A DNA stretch of 64,000 nt from Achromobacter veterisilvae (lineage in GTDB: Bacteria > Pseudomonadota > Gammaproteobacteria > Burkholderiales > Burkholderiaceae_B), in assembly GCF_900496975.1 (NCBI RefSeq), contig NZ_UFQC01000004.1, positions 62,001 through 126,000 of the forward strand, read 5' to 3'. The notes below the pieces were generated by a model. It was not told where the DNA came from, did not search any database, and saw only the letters and a list, made by a program, of their open reading frames with translations. Numbering within the stretch: position 1 is the first letter of the stretch; each line of letters begins with the position of its first letter. A program made the position numbers and the translations under genes. Shown here piece by piece: positions 18,583 to 27,936 of this stretch.

Positions 18583-20034
18583 ATGAACCAGCCCGACGCC
18601 ACCCCATTCGACTACATTCTTGCCGGCGGCACCGTCATCGACGGCGCAAACGTGCCCGGCCGCCGGGCCGACGTCGGCGTGCGCGGCGACCGGATCGCCG
18701 CGGTGGGCGACCTGAGCGGCAGCGCCGCCGGGCTGCGCATCGACGTCGCCGGCAAGGTGGTGGCCCCGGGGTTCATCGATTCGCACACGCACGACGACAA
18801 CTACCTGCTCAGGCACCGCGACATGACGCCCAAGATCTCGCAGGGCGTCACCACCGTCGTCACCGGCAATTGCGGCATCAGCCTGGCGCCGCTGGCGCAC
18901 GCCAACCCGCCCGCGCCGCTGGACCTGCTGGACGAAGGCGGCTCCTATCGCTTCGAGCGCTTCTCCGACTATCTGGACGCCCTGCGCGCCGCGCCCGCCG
19001 CCGTCAACGCCGCCTGCATGGTGGGCCACTCCACGCTGCGCGCGGCGGTCATGGCCGACCTGAAGCGCGAAGCCACGCCCGCCGAAGTGCGGGCCATGCG
19101 GGCCCTGGCCGACGACGCGCTGGCCAGCGGCGCCATCGGCATCTCCACCGGCACGTTCTACCCGCCGGCCGCCAGCGCCAGCACCGAGGAGATCATCGAA
19201 GTCTGCCGCCCGCTCGGCGCGCGCGGCGGCATCTACGCCACGCACATGCGCGACGAAGGCGAGCACATCGTGCCGGCCCTGGAGGAGACCTTCCGCATCG
19301 GCCGCGAACTGGGCGTGCCCGTCGTCATCTCGCACCACAAGGTCATGGGCAAGCCGAACTTCGGACGTTCCAGGGAAACGCTGCGCCTGATCGAAGCCGC
19401 CATGGCCGCGCAGGACGTCTCGCTGGACGCCTATCCCTACGTGGCGGGCTCCACCATGCTCAAGCAGGACCGCGTCCTGCTTGCCGGACGCACCCTCATC
19501 ACCTGGTGCAAGCCCTTCCCAGAACTGAGCGGGCGCGACCTGGACGAAGTCGCCGCCGAGCGCGGCAAGTCCAAGTACGACGTGGTGCAGGAACTGCAGC
19601 CCGCCGGCGCCATCTACTTCATGATGGACGAGCCCGACGTCCAGCGCATCCTGGCGTTCGGTCCCACCATGATCGGCTCGGACGGCCTGCCCCATGACGA
19701 ACGCCCCCACCCGCGGCTGTGGGGCACCTTCCCCCGCGTGCTCGGCCACTACTCCCGCGACCTGGGCCTCTTTCCCCTCGAAACCGCGGTCTGGAAGATG
19801 ACCGGCCTGACCGCCGCCAAGTTCGGCCTGGCCGGGCGTGGGCAGGTGCAGCCCGGCTACTTCGCGGACCTGGTGGTCTTCGACCCGGCGACCGTGGCCG
19901 ATTCCGCCACGTTCGAGCGCCCCACGGAGCGCGCTGCCGGCATCCATTCCGTCTACGTCAACGGCGCGCCGGTCTGGCAGGACCAGGCCTTCACCGGCCG
20001 GCACGCGGGCCGGGTGCTGAACCGCGCCGCCTGA
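18583..20034 (+). CDS. N-acyl-D-amino-acid deacylase (D-aminoacylase)
   Basis: 483-aa amidohydrolase. The metal site HTHDDN (His68, His70), GNCG with the zinc-ligand cysteine near residue 97, YATHMRDEG, ISHHKVMG and SDGLPHDE are the full set of D-aminoacylase landmarks. It removes the acyl group from N-acyl-D-amino acids, releasing a D-amino acid that the flavin oxidase at the head of the operon could oxidise. It starts 12 bases after the second ATPase gene, so it is co-transcribed with the importer. Confidence 0.9.
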   Translation: MNQPDATPFDYILAGGTVIDGANVPGRRADVGVRGDRIAAVGDLSGSAAGLRIDVAGKVVAPGFIDSHTHDDNYLLRHRDMTPKISQGVTTVVTGNCGISLAPLAHANPPAPLDLLDEGGSYRFERFSDYLDALRAAPAAVNAACMVGHSTLRAAVMADLKREATPAEVRAMRALADDALASGAIGISTGTFYPPAASASTEEIIEVCRPLGARGGIYATHMRDEGEHIVPALEETFRIGRELGVPVVISHHKVMGKPNFGRSRETLRLIEAAMAAQDVSLDAYPYVAGSTMLKQDRVLLAGRTLITWCKPFPELSGRDLDEVAAERGKSKYDVVQELQPAGAIYFMMDEPDVQRILAFGPTMIGSDGLPHDERPHPRLWGTFPRVLGHYSRDLGLFPLETAVWKMTGLTAAKFGLAGRGQVQPGYFADLVVFDPATVADSATFERPTERAAGIHSVYVNGAPVWQDQAFTGRHAGRVLNRAA

Positions 20035-20104
20035 ACGGCCGCAACCTTTACAATCGGCATGCGCGGCGGGGCTTGCGGGCCCTGCCCCAGCCCTCAACCC
20101 CTTG

Positions 20105-20752
20105 ATGCCAGACCGCTACATGGCCCTTTCCGGCAAGACCGTCCCGCCCGAGATCGTGGGCAAGGAAGAAATGGGCGCTCGCCTGCGGGCCGAGCGCAAG
20201 GCAAGGAAACTGACCTTGCAGGCCGTGTCGCGCGCCAGCGGCATCGCGGTGTCGACGCTCTCGAAGGCCGAGCTGGGGCAGATCGCCCTGAGCTACGAAA
20301 AGTTCGCCGCGCTGGCGCGGGCGCTGGACATCGACATGACCCGCATGTTCATGCTGGGGGATACTCCGCAGGCGGCCGTCGCTCCCACCTTCATCAAGAA
20401 CAAGCTCGGCGACGCCCGCGACTACGTCACGGAGAACTATCACTACCGCTTGCTCATGGGCGAATACCCCGGCAAGAAGATGACCCCGATGTTCGCCCTG
20501 ATCGACGCGCGCGAGGTGGTCGAGTTCGAGGACTACATCCGGCACCCGGGCCAGGAATTCGCCGTGGTGCTGTCGGGCAAGGTCCGCATCCAGTTCGAGA
20601 ACGGCGACAGCGTGGTGCTCGGGAAGCTCGAGACCGCCTATTTCGACAGCAGCATCGGGCACGTCTACCTGTCGCTGAGCAGGAAGCCGGCGGAAGTCCT
20701 GGCGGTCTGCAGCGACACGGACGAGGTGCCCTCGCGCCTGAAGGCGACCTGA
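20105..20752 (+). CDS. XRE-family regulator with cupin sensor domain
   Basis: 215-aa regulator. An N-terminal HTH_3 domain (about 20-80: LRAERKARKLTLQAVSRASG) is fused to a C-terminal cupin (about 130-205), which usually senses the pathway's substrate. Such proteins commonly repress neighbouring catabolic genes. It lies last in the peptide/D-amino-acid operon and probably controls the promoter at 9850-9890. ATG 20105 has no clear ribosome site; ATG 20171 has AAGGA just upstream but would clip the first helix. Convergent with the CoA-transferase gene, 22 bases away. Confidence 0.85.
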   Translation: MPDRYMALSGKTVPPEIVGKEEMGARLRAERKARKLTLQAVSRASGIAVSTLSKAELGQIALSYEKFAALARALDIDMTRMFMLGDTPQAAVAPTFIKNKLGDARDYVTENYHYRLLMGEYPGKKMTPMFALIDAREVVEFEDYIRHPGQEFAVVLSGKVRIQFENGDSVVLGKLETAYFDSSIGHVYLSLSRKPAEVLAVCSDTDEVPSRLKAT

Positions 20753-20774
20753 GCGCGAGCGCGGCAGCCCGCGC

Positions 20775-21914
20775 CTACCCCAGGATCTCCCCGTTGTGCT
20801 CCCCCAGCCCCGGCGCCCCGCCGGCGGCCGCCCGCAGACTGGCGGAGAAGCGGAACGGCGTGGGCGCGCAGCGCAGCGCGCCCTCGGTCGGGTGCTCGAC
20901 GTCCTGGAAAAAACCCACGTCGGCCAGGTGCGGATCGTTCAGCAGCTCGTCCAGGCCGTTGGCCGGCCCGGCGGGAATGTCGTGTTCAAGAAACAGCGCC
21001 AGCCATTCGGCCGCGCTGCGCGCCAGCAGGCTCTCGCTGATCTCTTCGTACAGCGGTTCCGCGTGGCGGATGCGGTCTCCCATCGTCGCGAAGCGCGGGT
21101 CCGCCGCCAACTCGGGCCGGCCCACCAGGGAGAACAGGCGCTGCCATTGCGCGTCCGTATTGGCGACCAGGCAGACATGCCCGTCGCGGGTCTTCAGGGG
21201 CCGGTGGTAGCGGCTGAAGACCCGTTCGTAGCCGCGCGCCGACGCCTCCGCCCCCGCGACGCTGAAAATGCTGTCGGCCAGGTGTTCCACCAGATTGAAG
21301 GACGCCATGGTTTCGAACATGGGCACTTCCACCTGCTGCCCCTGCCCGCTGGCCGCGCGCGCCACCAGCGCCGACGCGATCGCGCCGGCCAGGTAGACGC
21401 CGCAGAGCTTGTCGGTGAAAAGCATGGGCACGAAGCCGGGCTCGCCGTACATGCGCGCATGCAGGCCCGATACCCCGCTCATGCCCTGGATCACATCGTC
21501 ATAGGCGGGGCGTTCGGCGTAGCGGCCGTCCTGGTGGAAACCCAGGGCCACGGCATAGACCAGCCGCGGATGGCGCGGGGCCAGGTCTTCGTAGGCAATG
21601 CCCAGCCGCCGCGCCGCGGCCGGACGCATGTTGTGCACGAAGACGTCGGCCGTGGCCAGCAGCGCATCCAGGCGCGCCACGTCGCCGGCGTCCTTAAGGT
21701 CCAGCACCACGCTGCGCTTTCCGCGGTTCAGGTTGAGGAAGAAGGACCCCATCTTCGGGTTGCGCGACGTGCCGACCATGCGCATGGGATCGCCCTGCGG
21801 CGGCTCGACCTTGATCACCTCGGCGCCCATGTCCGCGAGCATTTGGGTCGCCATCGGCCCGAATACGAAGTTGCTGGCGTCGATGACGCGCATGCCGGCC
21901 AAAGGACCTGTCAT
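20775..21914 (-). CDS. CaiB/BaiF family CoA-transferase
   Basis: 379-aa class III CoA-transferase. LAGMRVIDASNFVFGPMATQ at the N-terminus, EVIKVEPP, and the catalytic aspartate in FTDKLCG are all conserved. It would load CoA onto an organic acid or swap it from an acyl-CoA. Its start codon overlaps the stop of the acyl-CoA dehydrogenase gene by four bases (ATGA), so the two are translationally coupled: acid activation and the first oxidation step travel together. Confidence 0.85.
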   Translation of the reverse strand: MTGPLAGMRVIDASNFVFGPMATQMLADMGAEVIKVEPPQGDPMRMVGTSRNPKMGSFFLNLNRGKRSVVLDLKDAGDVARLDALLATADVFVHNMRPAAARRLGIAYEDLAPRHPRLVYAVALGFHQDGRYAERPAYDDVIQGMSGVSGLHARMYGEPGFVPMLFTDKLCGVYLAGAIASALVARAASGQGQQVEVPMFETMASFNLVEHLADSIFSVAGAEASARGYERVFSRYHRPLKTRDGHVCLVANTDAQWQRLFSLVGRPELAADPRFATMGDRIRHAEPLYEEISESLLARSAAEWLALFLEHDIPAGPANGLDELLNDPHLADVGFFQDVEHPTEGALRCAPTPFRFSASLRAAAGGAPGLGEHNGEILG

Positions 21915-23155
21915 ATCTGCTCCTGGTTGGATATCGCCCGGGACGGGCCCGGGATGGGCGCGGCCCGCGGCGGGGCGGGAGCGAGCCGCTCGCGCGCCTC
22001 GCGCAGCAGGTCGCGCCCGATGATGAGATGCTGCACCTCGGTCGCGCCTTCGTAGATCCGGAGCGCGCGGACGTCGCGGTACAGCCGTTCCATGATGTGG
22101 CCCTCGCGCACGCCCAGGCCGCCGTGCATCTGCAGCGCCGCGTCCACGACTTGCTGGGCGTGCTCGGTGGCGGCCAGCTTGGCCATGGCCGCCGCGCGCG
22201 GCGATCCCTGGCCCGCGTCGCGCGCCCAGGCGGCGCGGTAGACCAGCAGGGCCGAGGCGTCCGTCAGGGTCGCCATCTGGCTCAGCCTGGCCTGGGACAA
22301 TTGGAAGTCGGCAAGCGTCTTGCCGAACATCTCGCGCTCCAGCGCGTATCGAGTGGCCTCGGCCAGCGCGCGGCGCGAAAAGCCCAGGGCCGCCGCGCCC
22401 ACCGAAACGCGGAAGATGTCCAGCGTGCGCATGGCCAGCTTGAATCCCTGGCCCGGTTCGCCCAGCCGCTGGCCGCCATCGACGCGGCAAGCGGAAAACG
22501 CCAGCGTGGCCAGCGGATGCGGAGAAATGACGTCGATGCGCTCCGATACCTCCAGGCCGGGCGTGCCGGCGTCCACGATGAAGGCCGAGATGCCCTTGGC
22601 GCCCGCGCTGCCGGGCTCGCGGGCGAAGACGACGTAGTAGTCGGCGACGCCGCCGTTGGAGATCCAGGTTTTCGTGCCGTCCAGGACATAGCCGTCGCCG
22701 TACCGCCTGGCGGTGCACGCCAGCGCGGCCACGTCGGAGCCCGCCTGCGGCTCCGACAGCGCGAAGGCCGCCACGTAGCGCCCTTCGCGGGTCGGCCCCA
22801 GGTAGCGTTCGCGCTGCGAGGGCGAGCCTTCCAGCGAGATGGCGGCCGAGCCCAGCCCTTGCATGGCGAATACGAAATCGAACAGCGCGCCCTGCTGCGC
22901 GAGCCTGTCGCGCAGCAGGCAGACCGCGCGCGTGTCGATGCGCGCGCCGGCCTGGGCCGGATCCGCCACGGCATGCGCGAGCAGGCCCGCCTGCCCCATC
23001 CGCGCCGCCAGCTCCCGGCACGCCCGGTCCAGTTCGGGCCGGCCCTGCGGCGCGGACCAGGCAGGCAAGGCCGACAGCCAGTCCTCGGCCTGCCGCAGCA
23101 CCGCCTGGTGCTCCGCACCGAAGAAGGGCAACGCGAGCGTCGCTTGCATATCCAT
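21911..23155 (-). CDS. acyl-CoA dehydrogenase
   Basis: 414-aa FAD enzyme. AFALSEPQAGSD (FAD/substrate loop), WISNGG, MHGGLG and the catalytic-base region IYEGATEVQ, with its glutamate, are present. It introduces a double bond alpha-beta to the thioester. Neighbouring enoyl-CoA hydratase and CoA-transferase genes fit a short beta-oxidation-like route for an unknown organic acid. The ATG at 23155 comes 28 bases after the receptor gene's stop. Confidence 0.88.
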   Translation of the reverse strand: MDMQATLALPFFGAEHQAVLRQAEDWLSALPAWSAPQGRPELDRACRELAARMGQAGLLAHAVADPAQAGARIDTRAVCLLRDRLAQQGALFDFVFAMQGLGSAAISLEGSPSQRERYLGPTREGRYVAAFALSEPQAGSDVAALACTARRYGDGYVLDGTKTWISNGGVADYYVVFAREPGSAGAKGISAFIVDAGTPGLEVSERIDVISPHPLATLAFSACRVDGGQRLGEPGQGFKLAMRTLDIFRVSVGAAALGFSRRALAEATRYALEREMFGKTLADFQLSQARLSQMATLTDASALLVYRAAWARDAGQGSPRAAAMAKLAATEHAQQVVDAALQMHGGLGVREGHIMERLYRDVRALRIYEGATEVQHLIIGRDLLREARERLAPAPPRAAPIPGPSRAISNQEQI

Positions 23156-23183
23156 CGCGTAACGTCCTGTCGTGGGTGCCGGA

Positions 23184-24140
23184 TTACTGCTTGGGGATGT
23201 TGGCCGTCTGCGCCGTGGCGATCTCGAGTTCGATTTCCTTCCTCTGGAATTTGGCCAGCGCTTCCGCGTCGCCAATGAAGGAAATGAAATTGCTCTGCGC
23301 CAGGAAATCGCGCGTCTTGGGCTCGGCATAGATCGCCAGCAGGGCGTCCTGCAAGGTCTTGATCACCGGGGCGGGCGTCTTGGCCGGCGCGAACATGGCC
23401 CACCACGCCACCTTGAAGAAGTCCTTGTATCCCAGCTCCTGCAAGGTCGGCGCGTCCGGCGCGCTGGCCAGCCGTTCGTTCGTCGTCACCGCCAGCAGCC
23501 GCAGCTTGCCCGCCTGCACCAGGGCCTGCGCGCCGCTGTATTCCGCGATCACGAAGTCCACCTGCTTGCCGGCCAGGTCATTGAGCGCCGGGCCCGCGCC
23601 CTTGTACGAAATGCCATTGGCGCTGGCCTGCGCGAGCGACAGGAACCATTCCGTGGCGATCTGGTAGGTCGCGCTGCCCGCGCCATAGTTCAGCTTCTTC
23701 GGATCTTTTTTCGCGGCCGCGACCAGGTCCGCCACGGACTTGTACGGCGAATCCTGGTAGACGTAGAAGCCCATCGGCGCCTGGGCCAGCACCGCCACCG
23801 GCGCCAGGTCGGTCAAGGGGTCGTAGGGCAGCTTGGCGAACGCCGCCACGTTGGTCGCCACCGGCGCGTTGGCCGCGAGCAGCAGCGTGTAGCCGTCCGG
23901 CGCGGCCGTCACCACCGTCTGGGTCGCGATGATGCCGCTTGCGCCCGGCCGGTTTTCGGCGATCACGGGCTGGCCCAGCCTGGCTTCCAGTTGGCGGGCG
24001 GTGAAGCGCGCCAGCGTGTCGGTGCCGGTGCCCGGCGGATAGGGAACGATCAGCCGGATGGGCTTGTCGGGAAAGGCGTAGCTCGCCTGCGCGCCCACGG
24101 CCAGCGTGACGCCGATGAACAGCTTGATCAATCGTTTCAT
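23184..24140 (-). CDS. TctC/Bug-family periplasmic receptor
   Basis: 318-aa periplasmic binding protein of the tripartite tricarboxylate transporter family. A Sec signal peptide (LIKLFIGVTLAVGAQASYA) precedes the hallmark IRLIVPYPPGTGTDTLAR and the GQPVIAENRPGASG block. No tctA/tctB membrane genes are in the window, so it is an orphan receptor, as is usual in Bordetella. It sits inside the acyl-CoA catabolic unit, which suggests it recognises the carboxylate that unit degrades. Confidence 0.9.
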   Translation of the reverse strand: MKRLIKLFIGVTLAVGAQASYAFPDKPIRLIVPYPPGTGTDTLARFTARQLEARLGQPVIAENRPGASGIIATQTVVTAAPDGYTLLLAANAPVATNVAAFAKLPYDPLTDLAPVAVLAQAPMGFYVYQDSPYKSVADLVAAAKKDPKKLNYGAGSATYQIATEWFLSLAQASANGISYKGAGPALNDLAGKQVDFVIAEYSGAQALVQAGKLRLLAVTTNERLASAPDAPTLQELGYKDFFKVAWWAMFAPAKTPAPVIKTLQDALLAIYAEPKTRDFLAQSNFISFIGDAEALAKFQRKEIELEIATAQTANIPKQ

Positions 24141-24203
24141 GTCTCCTGCTCCTTGATAGTGCTTTGTCGTTGGTTGTTGGGATACACGGGTCTGCGCCCG
24201 TTG

Positions 24204-25214
24204 TCAGGGGGAGGGTTGCGGATGCAGGGCGACGCGCCCGATCACCTCGCGGGACGCCAGGACGGCCAGCGCCTCTTCGTACGATTCCAGCGCGAAGGTC
24301 CGCTGCGTGCGGGGCTTCAGCGCGCCCTCGACCACCCAGCCGAACAGTGTCGCGAACGCGGCGCGCACCGCCGCGCGGCGTTCGGGCGGGACCGGCACGC
24401 GGCCCCAGCCCATGTAGTAGCCCCAGTAGATGCCGATGGCCGTGGCGTTCTTGACCAACAGGATATTGGCGGGAATCTGCGGAATATCGCCGCCGGCGAA
24501 ACCCATGGGGATCAGCCGCCCTTCCGGGGCCACGCAGCGCATCGACTCGTCGAAGACTTTGCCGCCCACCGGATCGAAGATCACGTCGGCGCCGCGGCCG
24601 CCGGTCAGCGACAGCACGGCATCGCGGAAGTCGCCGTCGCGGTAGTTCAGCCCGGCGTCGGCGCCATGGGCCCGCGCCGCGTCGAGCTTGGCTTGCGTGC
24701 TGGCGCAAGCGATGACCCTCGCGCCCATCCTCTTGGCGATTTCGATGGCCGCCAGCCCGCTGCCTCCGCTGGCGCCGTGCACCAGCACGGTCTCGCCGGG
24801 CTGAAGGTGCGCGCGCCAGCACAGCGCCCCGTAGGCCGTGGCGTAGATGGTCGGAAACTGCACCGCGCTGTCGAAATCCACGCCGTCGGGCAGGGCGAAC
24901 GTGGTGTCCTCCGGGGCCACCGCCTCGCTGGCGAAGCCGCCCGAACGCACGCCGGCCACCACCCGGTCTCCCGGGCGGAACAGGGTGACGTCCGGCGCGC
25001 ATTCGGTGACGATGCCCGCGACCTCGGTGCCCGGGGTCAGGGGCAGCGCCGGCCGGTTCTGGTGCTTGCCTTGCAGCACCAGCAGATTGGCGAAGCTCAC
25101 GCCGCAGGAATGCACGGCGATGCGCACGCCGCCAGGAATCATGGGCGGCGCGGCGCAGACTTCCACGCTGACTTGGCTGGGATCGTCCAGCCCTCGGCAA
25201 ATCACGGCTCGCAT
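24204..25214 (-). CDS. zinc-independent NADPH:quinone oxidoreductase-like protein
   Basis: 336-aa medium-chain dehydrogenase/reductase. The N-terminal GroES-like half and the Rossmann motif VHGASGGSG near residue 145 are clear; the catalytic zinc ligands of alcohol dehydrogenases are absent, as in quinone oxidoreductases and enoyl reductases. It is 9 bases after the enoyl-CoA hydratase gene and 63 before the TctC receptor, so in the same unit. It may reduce an enoyl-CoA or quinone intermediate. Confidence 0.85.
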   Translation of the reverse strand: MRAVICRGLDDPSQVSVEVCAAPPMIPGGVRIAVHSCGVSFANLLVLQGKHQNRPALPLTPGTEVAGIVTECAPDVTLFRPGDRVVAGVRSGGFASEAVAPEDTTFALPDGVDFDSAVQFPTIYATAYGALCWRAHLQPGETVLVHGASGGSGLAAIEIAKRMGARVIACASTQAKLDAARAHGADAGLNYRDGDFRDAVLSLTGGRGADVIFDPVGGKVFDESMRCVAPEGRLIPMGFAGGDIPQIPANILLVKNATAIGIYWGYYMGWGRVPVPPERRAAVRAAFATLFGWVVEGALKPRTQRTFALESYEEALAVLASREVIGRVALHPQPSP

Positions 25215-25223
25215 GCGGGGCTC

Positions 25224-25994
25224 CTAATCGGCATCGGGCAAGGCGCCATGACGGCCCGCGCCCTGTTGGAAACGTTGCGCGCCCGCCCTCGCCTCCAGGC
25301 GGCGCGCCTCGGCGGCATAGGCCATTTCGGCCGCCACGGCGTCCCGTTCCGCCATGCCCGCCTGGGCATAGGCCGATTGGCGGTCGGAACGCAAGGCGAT
25401 CTGCGGGAACTGCGCCATCTGGTGCGCCAGCGCCTCGGCCTCCGCGCGCGCCTGCCCGTCCGGGACGACGCGGTTGACGAGCCCGTAGCGCTCGGCCTCC
25501 GCCGCGGACACGATGCGGGCGGTCAACAGCATGTCCAGGGCGCGGCTCATGCCGATCAGCCGGGGCAGGCGCACGGTCGTGCCGTCGCTCATGGGCACGC
25601 CCCAGCGGCGCGACAGCACGGCGAACGAGGCGCTCTCTTCCGCGATCCGCAGGTCGCACCACAGGGCCACGCCCAGCCCGCCGGCGCACGCATGGCCGGC
25701 CACGGCCGCGATCACGGGCTTGGACAGCGGCGCGTGCAGCGGACCTTCCGGGCTGCCCGCCCACGGCTCGTAATCGGCGCCGCCCGCCAGTTCCTTGAGA
25801 TCGGCGCCGGAACAGAAAGCCCCGCCCGCGCCGCACAGCACGGCGACGCGCGCTTCGTCGTCGGCGTCGAATTCGCGCATGGCGCGGGCCAGCCCGGCCG
25901 CCGCTTCGCGATCCAGCGCATTGCGCACTTCGGGCCGGTTGATGATCACCGTCGTCACAAAGCCGGTGCGTTCCACCAGGATTTTCGGAGCCAT
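25224..25994 (-). CDS. enoyl-CoA hydratase/isomerase family protein
   Basis: 256-aa crotonase-fold protein. The oxyanion-hole segments CSGADLKEL and HACAGGLGVAL are intact. At the positions of the two catalytic glutamates it has SRRWG and MSDGTTVRLPR, i.e. no first Glu and Asp at the second, as in a common crotonase-like subgroup of uncertain reaction. It is first in the - strand unit, behind the candidate TetR operator at 26024. Confidence 0.82.
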   Translation of the reverse strand: MAPKILVERTGFVTTVIINRPEVRNALDREAAAGLARAMREFDADDEARVAVLCGAGGAFCSGADLKELAGGADYEPWAGSPEGPLHAPLSKPVIAAVAGHACAGGLGVALWCDLRIAEESASFAVLSRRWGVPMSDGTTVRLPRLIGMSRALDMLLTARIVSAAEAERYGLVNRVVPDGQARAEAEALAHQMAQFPQIALRSDRQSAYAQAGMAERDAVAAEMAYAAEARRLEARAGAQRFQQGAGRHGALPDAD

Positions 25995-26023
25995 AGATCG
26001 CTGTCGTCCTGTTATTTAAATAA

Positions 26024-26038
26024 TACCGATTAGTATCA
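26024..26038. promoter_or_regulatory. TetR operator candidate, copy 1
   Basis: TACCGATTAGTATCA lies 30 bases before the enoyl-CoA hydratase start. It matches TACCGCGTAGTATCA at 27937 in 13 of 15 positions and contains TAC/GTA inverted arms, a usual layout for TetR-family dimers. The TetR gene lies between the two copies. Confidence 0.55.
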
Positions 26039-26047
26039 AAATGGATT

Positions 26048-26081
26048 AAAAAAAACCGCGCGGGCCCGTCGCCCGCGCGGT
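26048..26081 (-). terminator. rho-independent terminator after tetR-family gene
   Basis: An 11-bp perfect stem (26055-26065 with 26071-26081, ACCGCGCGGGC/GCCCGCGCGGT) with a 5-base loop is followed on the - strand by eight Ts. It ends the CoA-transferase/TetR transcript before the enoyl-CoA hydratase promoter. Confidence 0.85.
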
Positions 26082-26088
26082 CCGGCGC

Positions 26089-26730
26089 TTACCGCGGATG
26101 CGGCAACAACGCGCTGACCGCGAAGCCGGCCAGTTCATCGGCGACGCGCTCGCGGTCCTTCGCGGTTTCGTTCTTGCGCGGGTGATACCAGCGCGACGTC
26201 CAGTTCAATGCGCCCAGCAGCGGCTTGACCAGCAGCTTGGGATCCATGGGGCGGAAATCGCCGGACTGCACGCCCTCTTCGATCACGCGCATGTACAGGG
26301 CTTCGTTCGCCGCCCGCAGCTTGAGGATGTCTTCCAGCTCGGCGCGTTCGGAAGCCGTGGTGCGGCCCGTCAGGTGCAGTTCCAGGCCTTGCGCGGCCAC
26401 CCGGAGATACGCCAGGTGCTCCATCATCAGCAGCGTGTGGTCATGCGCCATCCCGCGCAACCGGGCCGCGGGGCTTCCGCCGGCCAGGGCGTGGGGCTCG
26501 ATCGCCTCGCGGGTCAATTCCATGGCGCGCCGCTGCACGGCGAAAAACAGCGCCGACTTGTTGCGGTAGTAGTAATAGATGATGCCCTTGGTGGCGCCGT
26601 ACGCGTCGCTGATGTCGTCGAGCGAGGCCGCGGAAAAGCCCAGGTTCATGAATACGGACGCGGCGGCGTCGAGAATGGCGAGGCGCTTCTCGATTCCTTC
26701 CGTACTGTCGATCAGGCTTGGCCGTCCCAT
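26089..26730 (-). CDS. TetR/AcrR family transcriptional regulator
   Basis: 213-aa one-component regulator. The N-terminal HTH (about 20-65) has SLDDISDAYGATKGIIYYYYRNK, the typical TetR recognition region; the C-terminal half is a helical ligand domain. AAGGAC sits just before the ATG at 26730. It follows the CoA-transferase gene by 41 bases and is likely autoregulated through 27937 while also controlling the downstream unit through 26024. An acyl-CoA ligand would fit the genes it flanks. Confidence 0.87.
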   Translation of the reverse strand: MGRPSLIDSTEGIEKRLAILDAAASVFMNLGFSAASLDDISDAYGATKGIIYYYYRNKSALFFAVQRRAMELTREAIEPHALAGGSPAARLRGMAHDHTLLMMEHLAYLRVAAQGLELHLTGRTTASERAELEDILKLRAANEALYMRVIEEGVQSGDFRPMDPKLLVKPLLGALNWTSRWYHPRKNETAKDRERVADELAGFAVSALLPHPR

Positions 26731-26771
26731 GGTGTCCTTGCTGTGCCGAAAATAAACGCGAAATTCTACCC

Positions 26772-27902
26772 TCAGGGCCGTCCGCCGAATTCCGCGCGGA
26801 CAGCCTGCGTATGCGCGCCGATGGCCGGCACCTCGCCCAACTGGCGCGGTTCGCCGCGCACCTGCGCGGGCGGCGCCACGATGGAGGCCTCGCCGTGCGC
26901 GGTGCGCACGTTCACGCGGCGCAGGTGCGGATGCGCCGACAATTCCTTGACGCCGTTGACGGACGCGTATGCGATCTTCGCCTGCGTCAGGCGCTGCCGC
27001 AGTTCGGCAAGATCCATTCCGCGCAGCACCGATTCGATCTCGGCCTTCAGCCCGTCGGCATGCCGCACGCGATCCTGGTTGCTGCGGTAGCGCGCGTCGT
27101 CGACCCATTCAGGCCGCCGCAGGACGTCGCTGGCGAAGCGGCGCCACTCGCCGTCGTTCTGCACCCCGATCAGGAGCTGCTGCCCGTCGCCGCAGGCGAA
27201 CGCGCCGTAGGGAGCGATGGTGGGATGCCCCAGTCCCACGCGCGGCCAGACCGTGCCGGCGTAGTCGTAGTGCAGCAAGGGCACGGTCATCCAGTCGGCC
27301 ATCGCATCGAACAGCGACACGTGCAGCGCGCTGCCCTGCCCCGTCCGCTCGCGCTGCAGCAGCGCTTCGAGAATGGCGGCGTGCGCGTACATGCCGGTGC
27401 CGATATCGCAGGCGGAAATGCCGATGCGCCCGGGCGCTTCCGGCGTGCCGGTCACCGAGGCGACGCCCGATTCGGCCTGCACCAGCAGATCGTAGGCGCG
27501 CATGTCCGCATACGGCCCCGTCTCTCCGTAGCCGGTGATGTCGCAGGTGATCAGCCGCGGATTGGCGGCGCGCATTTCCTGCCAGCCGAAGCCCGCGCGC
27601 GCCGCCGCGCCCGGCCCCAGGTTCTGGATCAGCACGTCGGCCTGGAGGATCAGCGTGCGCAGCAGCGCCATGTCCTCCGGCTGCGCGAAGTCCAGCACGA
27701 TGGACTCCTTGCCGCGGTTGAGCCACACGAAATACGTACTGTCGCCCATGACCGCGCCGTCGTAGCCGCGCGCGAAATCGCCGGCCGCGCGTTCGATCTT
27801 GATCACGCGCGCGCCGGCGTCGGCCAGCCGCGACGAAGCATAGGGCGCCGCGGCGGCCTGTTCCACAGCGATCACCAACAGACCTTCCAAGGGCAACGGC
27901 AT
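26772..27902 (-). CDS. CaiB/BaiF family CoA-transferase
   Basis: 376-aa class III CoA-transferase. The N-terminus LEGLLVIAVEQAAAAPY, ARVIKIERAAGDFARGYD, and the catalytic Asp in ISACDIGTGMY are conserved. Its VMGDSTYFVWLNRGK segment resembles the succinyl-CoA-dependent mesaconate/malate subgroup. ATG 27902 has GGAG six bases upstream; a TTG at 27914 is less likely. It forms a two-gene unit with the TetR regulator. Confidence 0.85.
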   Translation of the reverse strand: MPLPLEGLLVIAVEQAAAAPYASSRLADAGARVIKIERAAGDFARGYDGAVMGDSTYFVWLNRGKESIVLDFAQPEDMALLRTLILQADVLIQNLGPGAAARAGFGWQEMRAANPRLITCDITGYGETGPYADMRAYDLLVQAESGVASVTGTPEAPGRIGISACDIGTGMYAHAAILEALLQRERTGQGSALHVSLFDAMADWMTVPLLHYDYAGTVWPRVGLGHPTIAPYGAFACGDGQQLLIGVQNDGEWRRFASDVLRRPEWVDDARYRSNQDRVRHADGLKAEIESVLRGMDLAELRQRLTQAKIAYASVNGVKELSAHPHLRRVNVRTAHGEASIVAPPAQVRGEPRQLGEVPAIGAHTQAVRAEFGGRP

Positions 27903-27936
27903 TCCTGTCTCCAATCCGGTATTCTTTTTTTAATGC

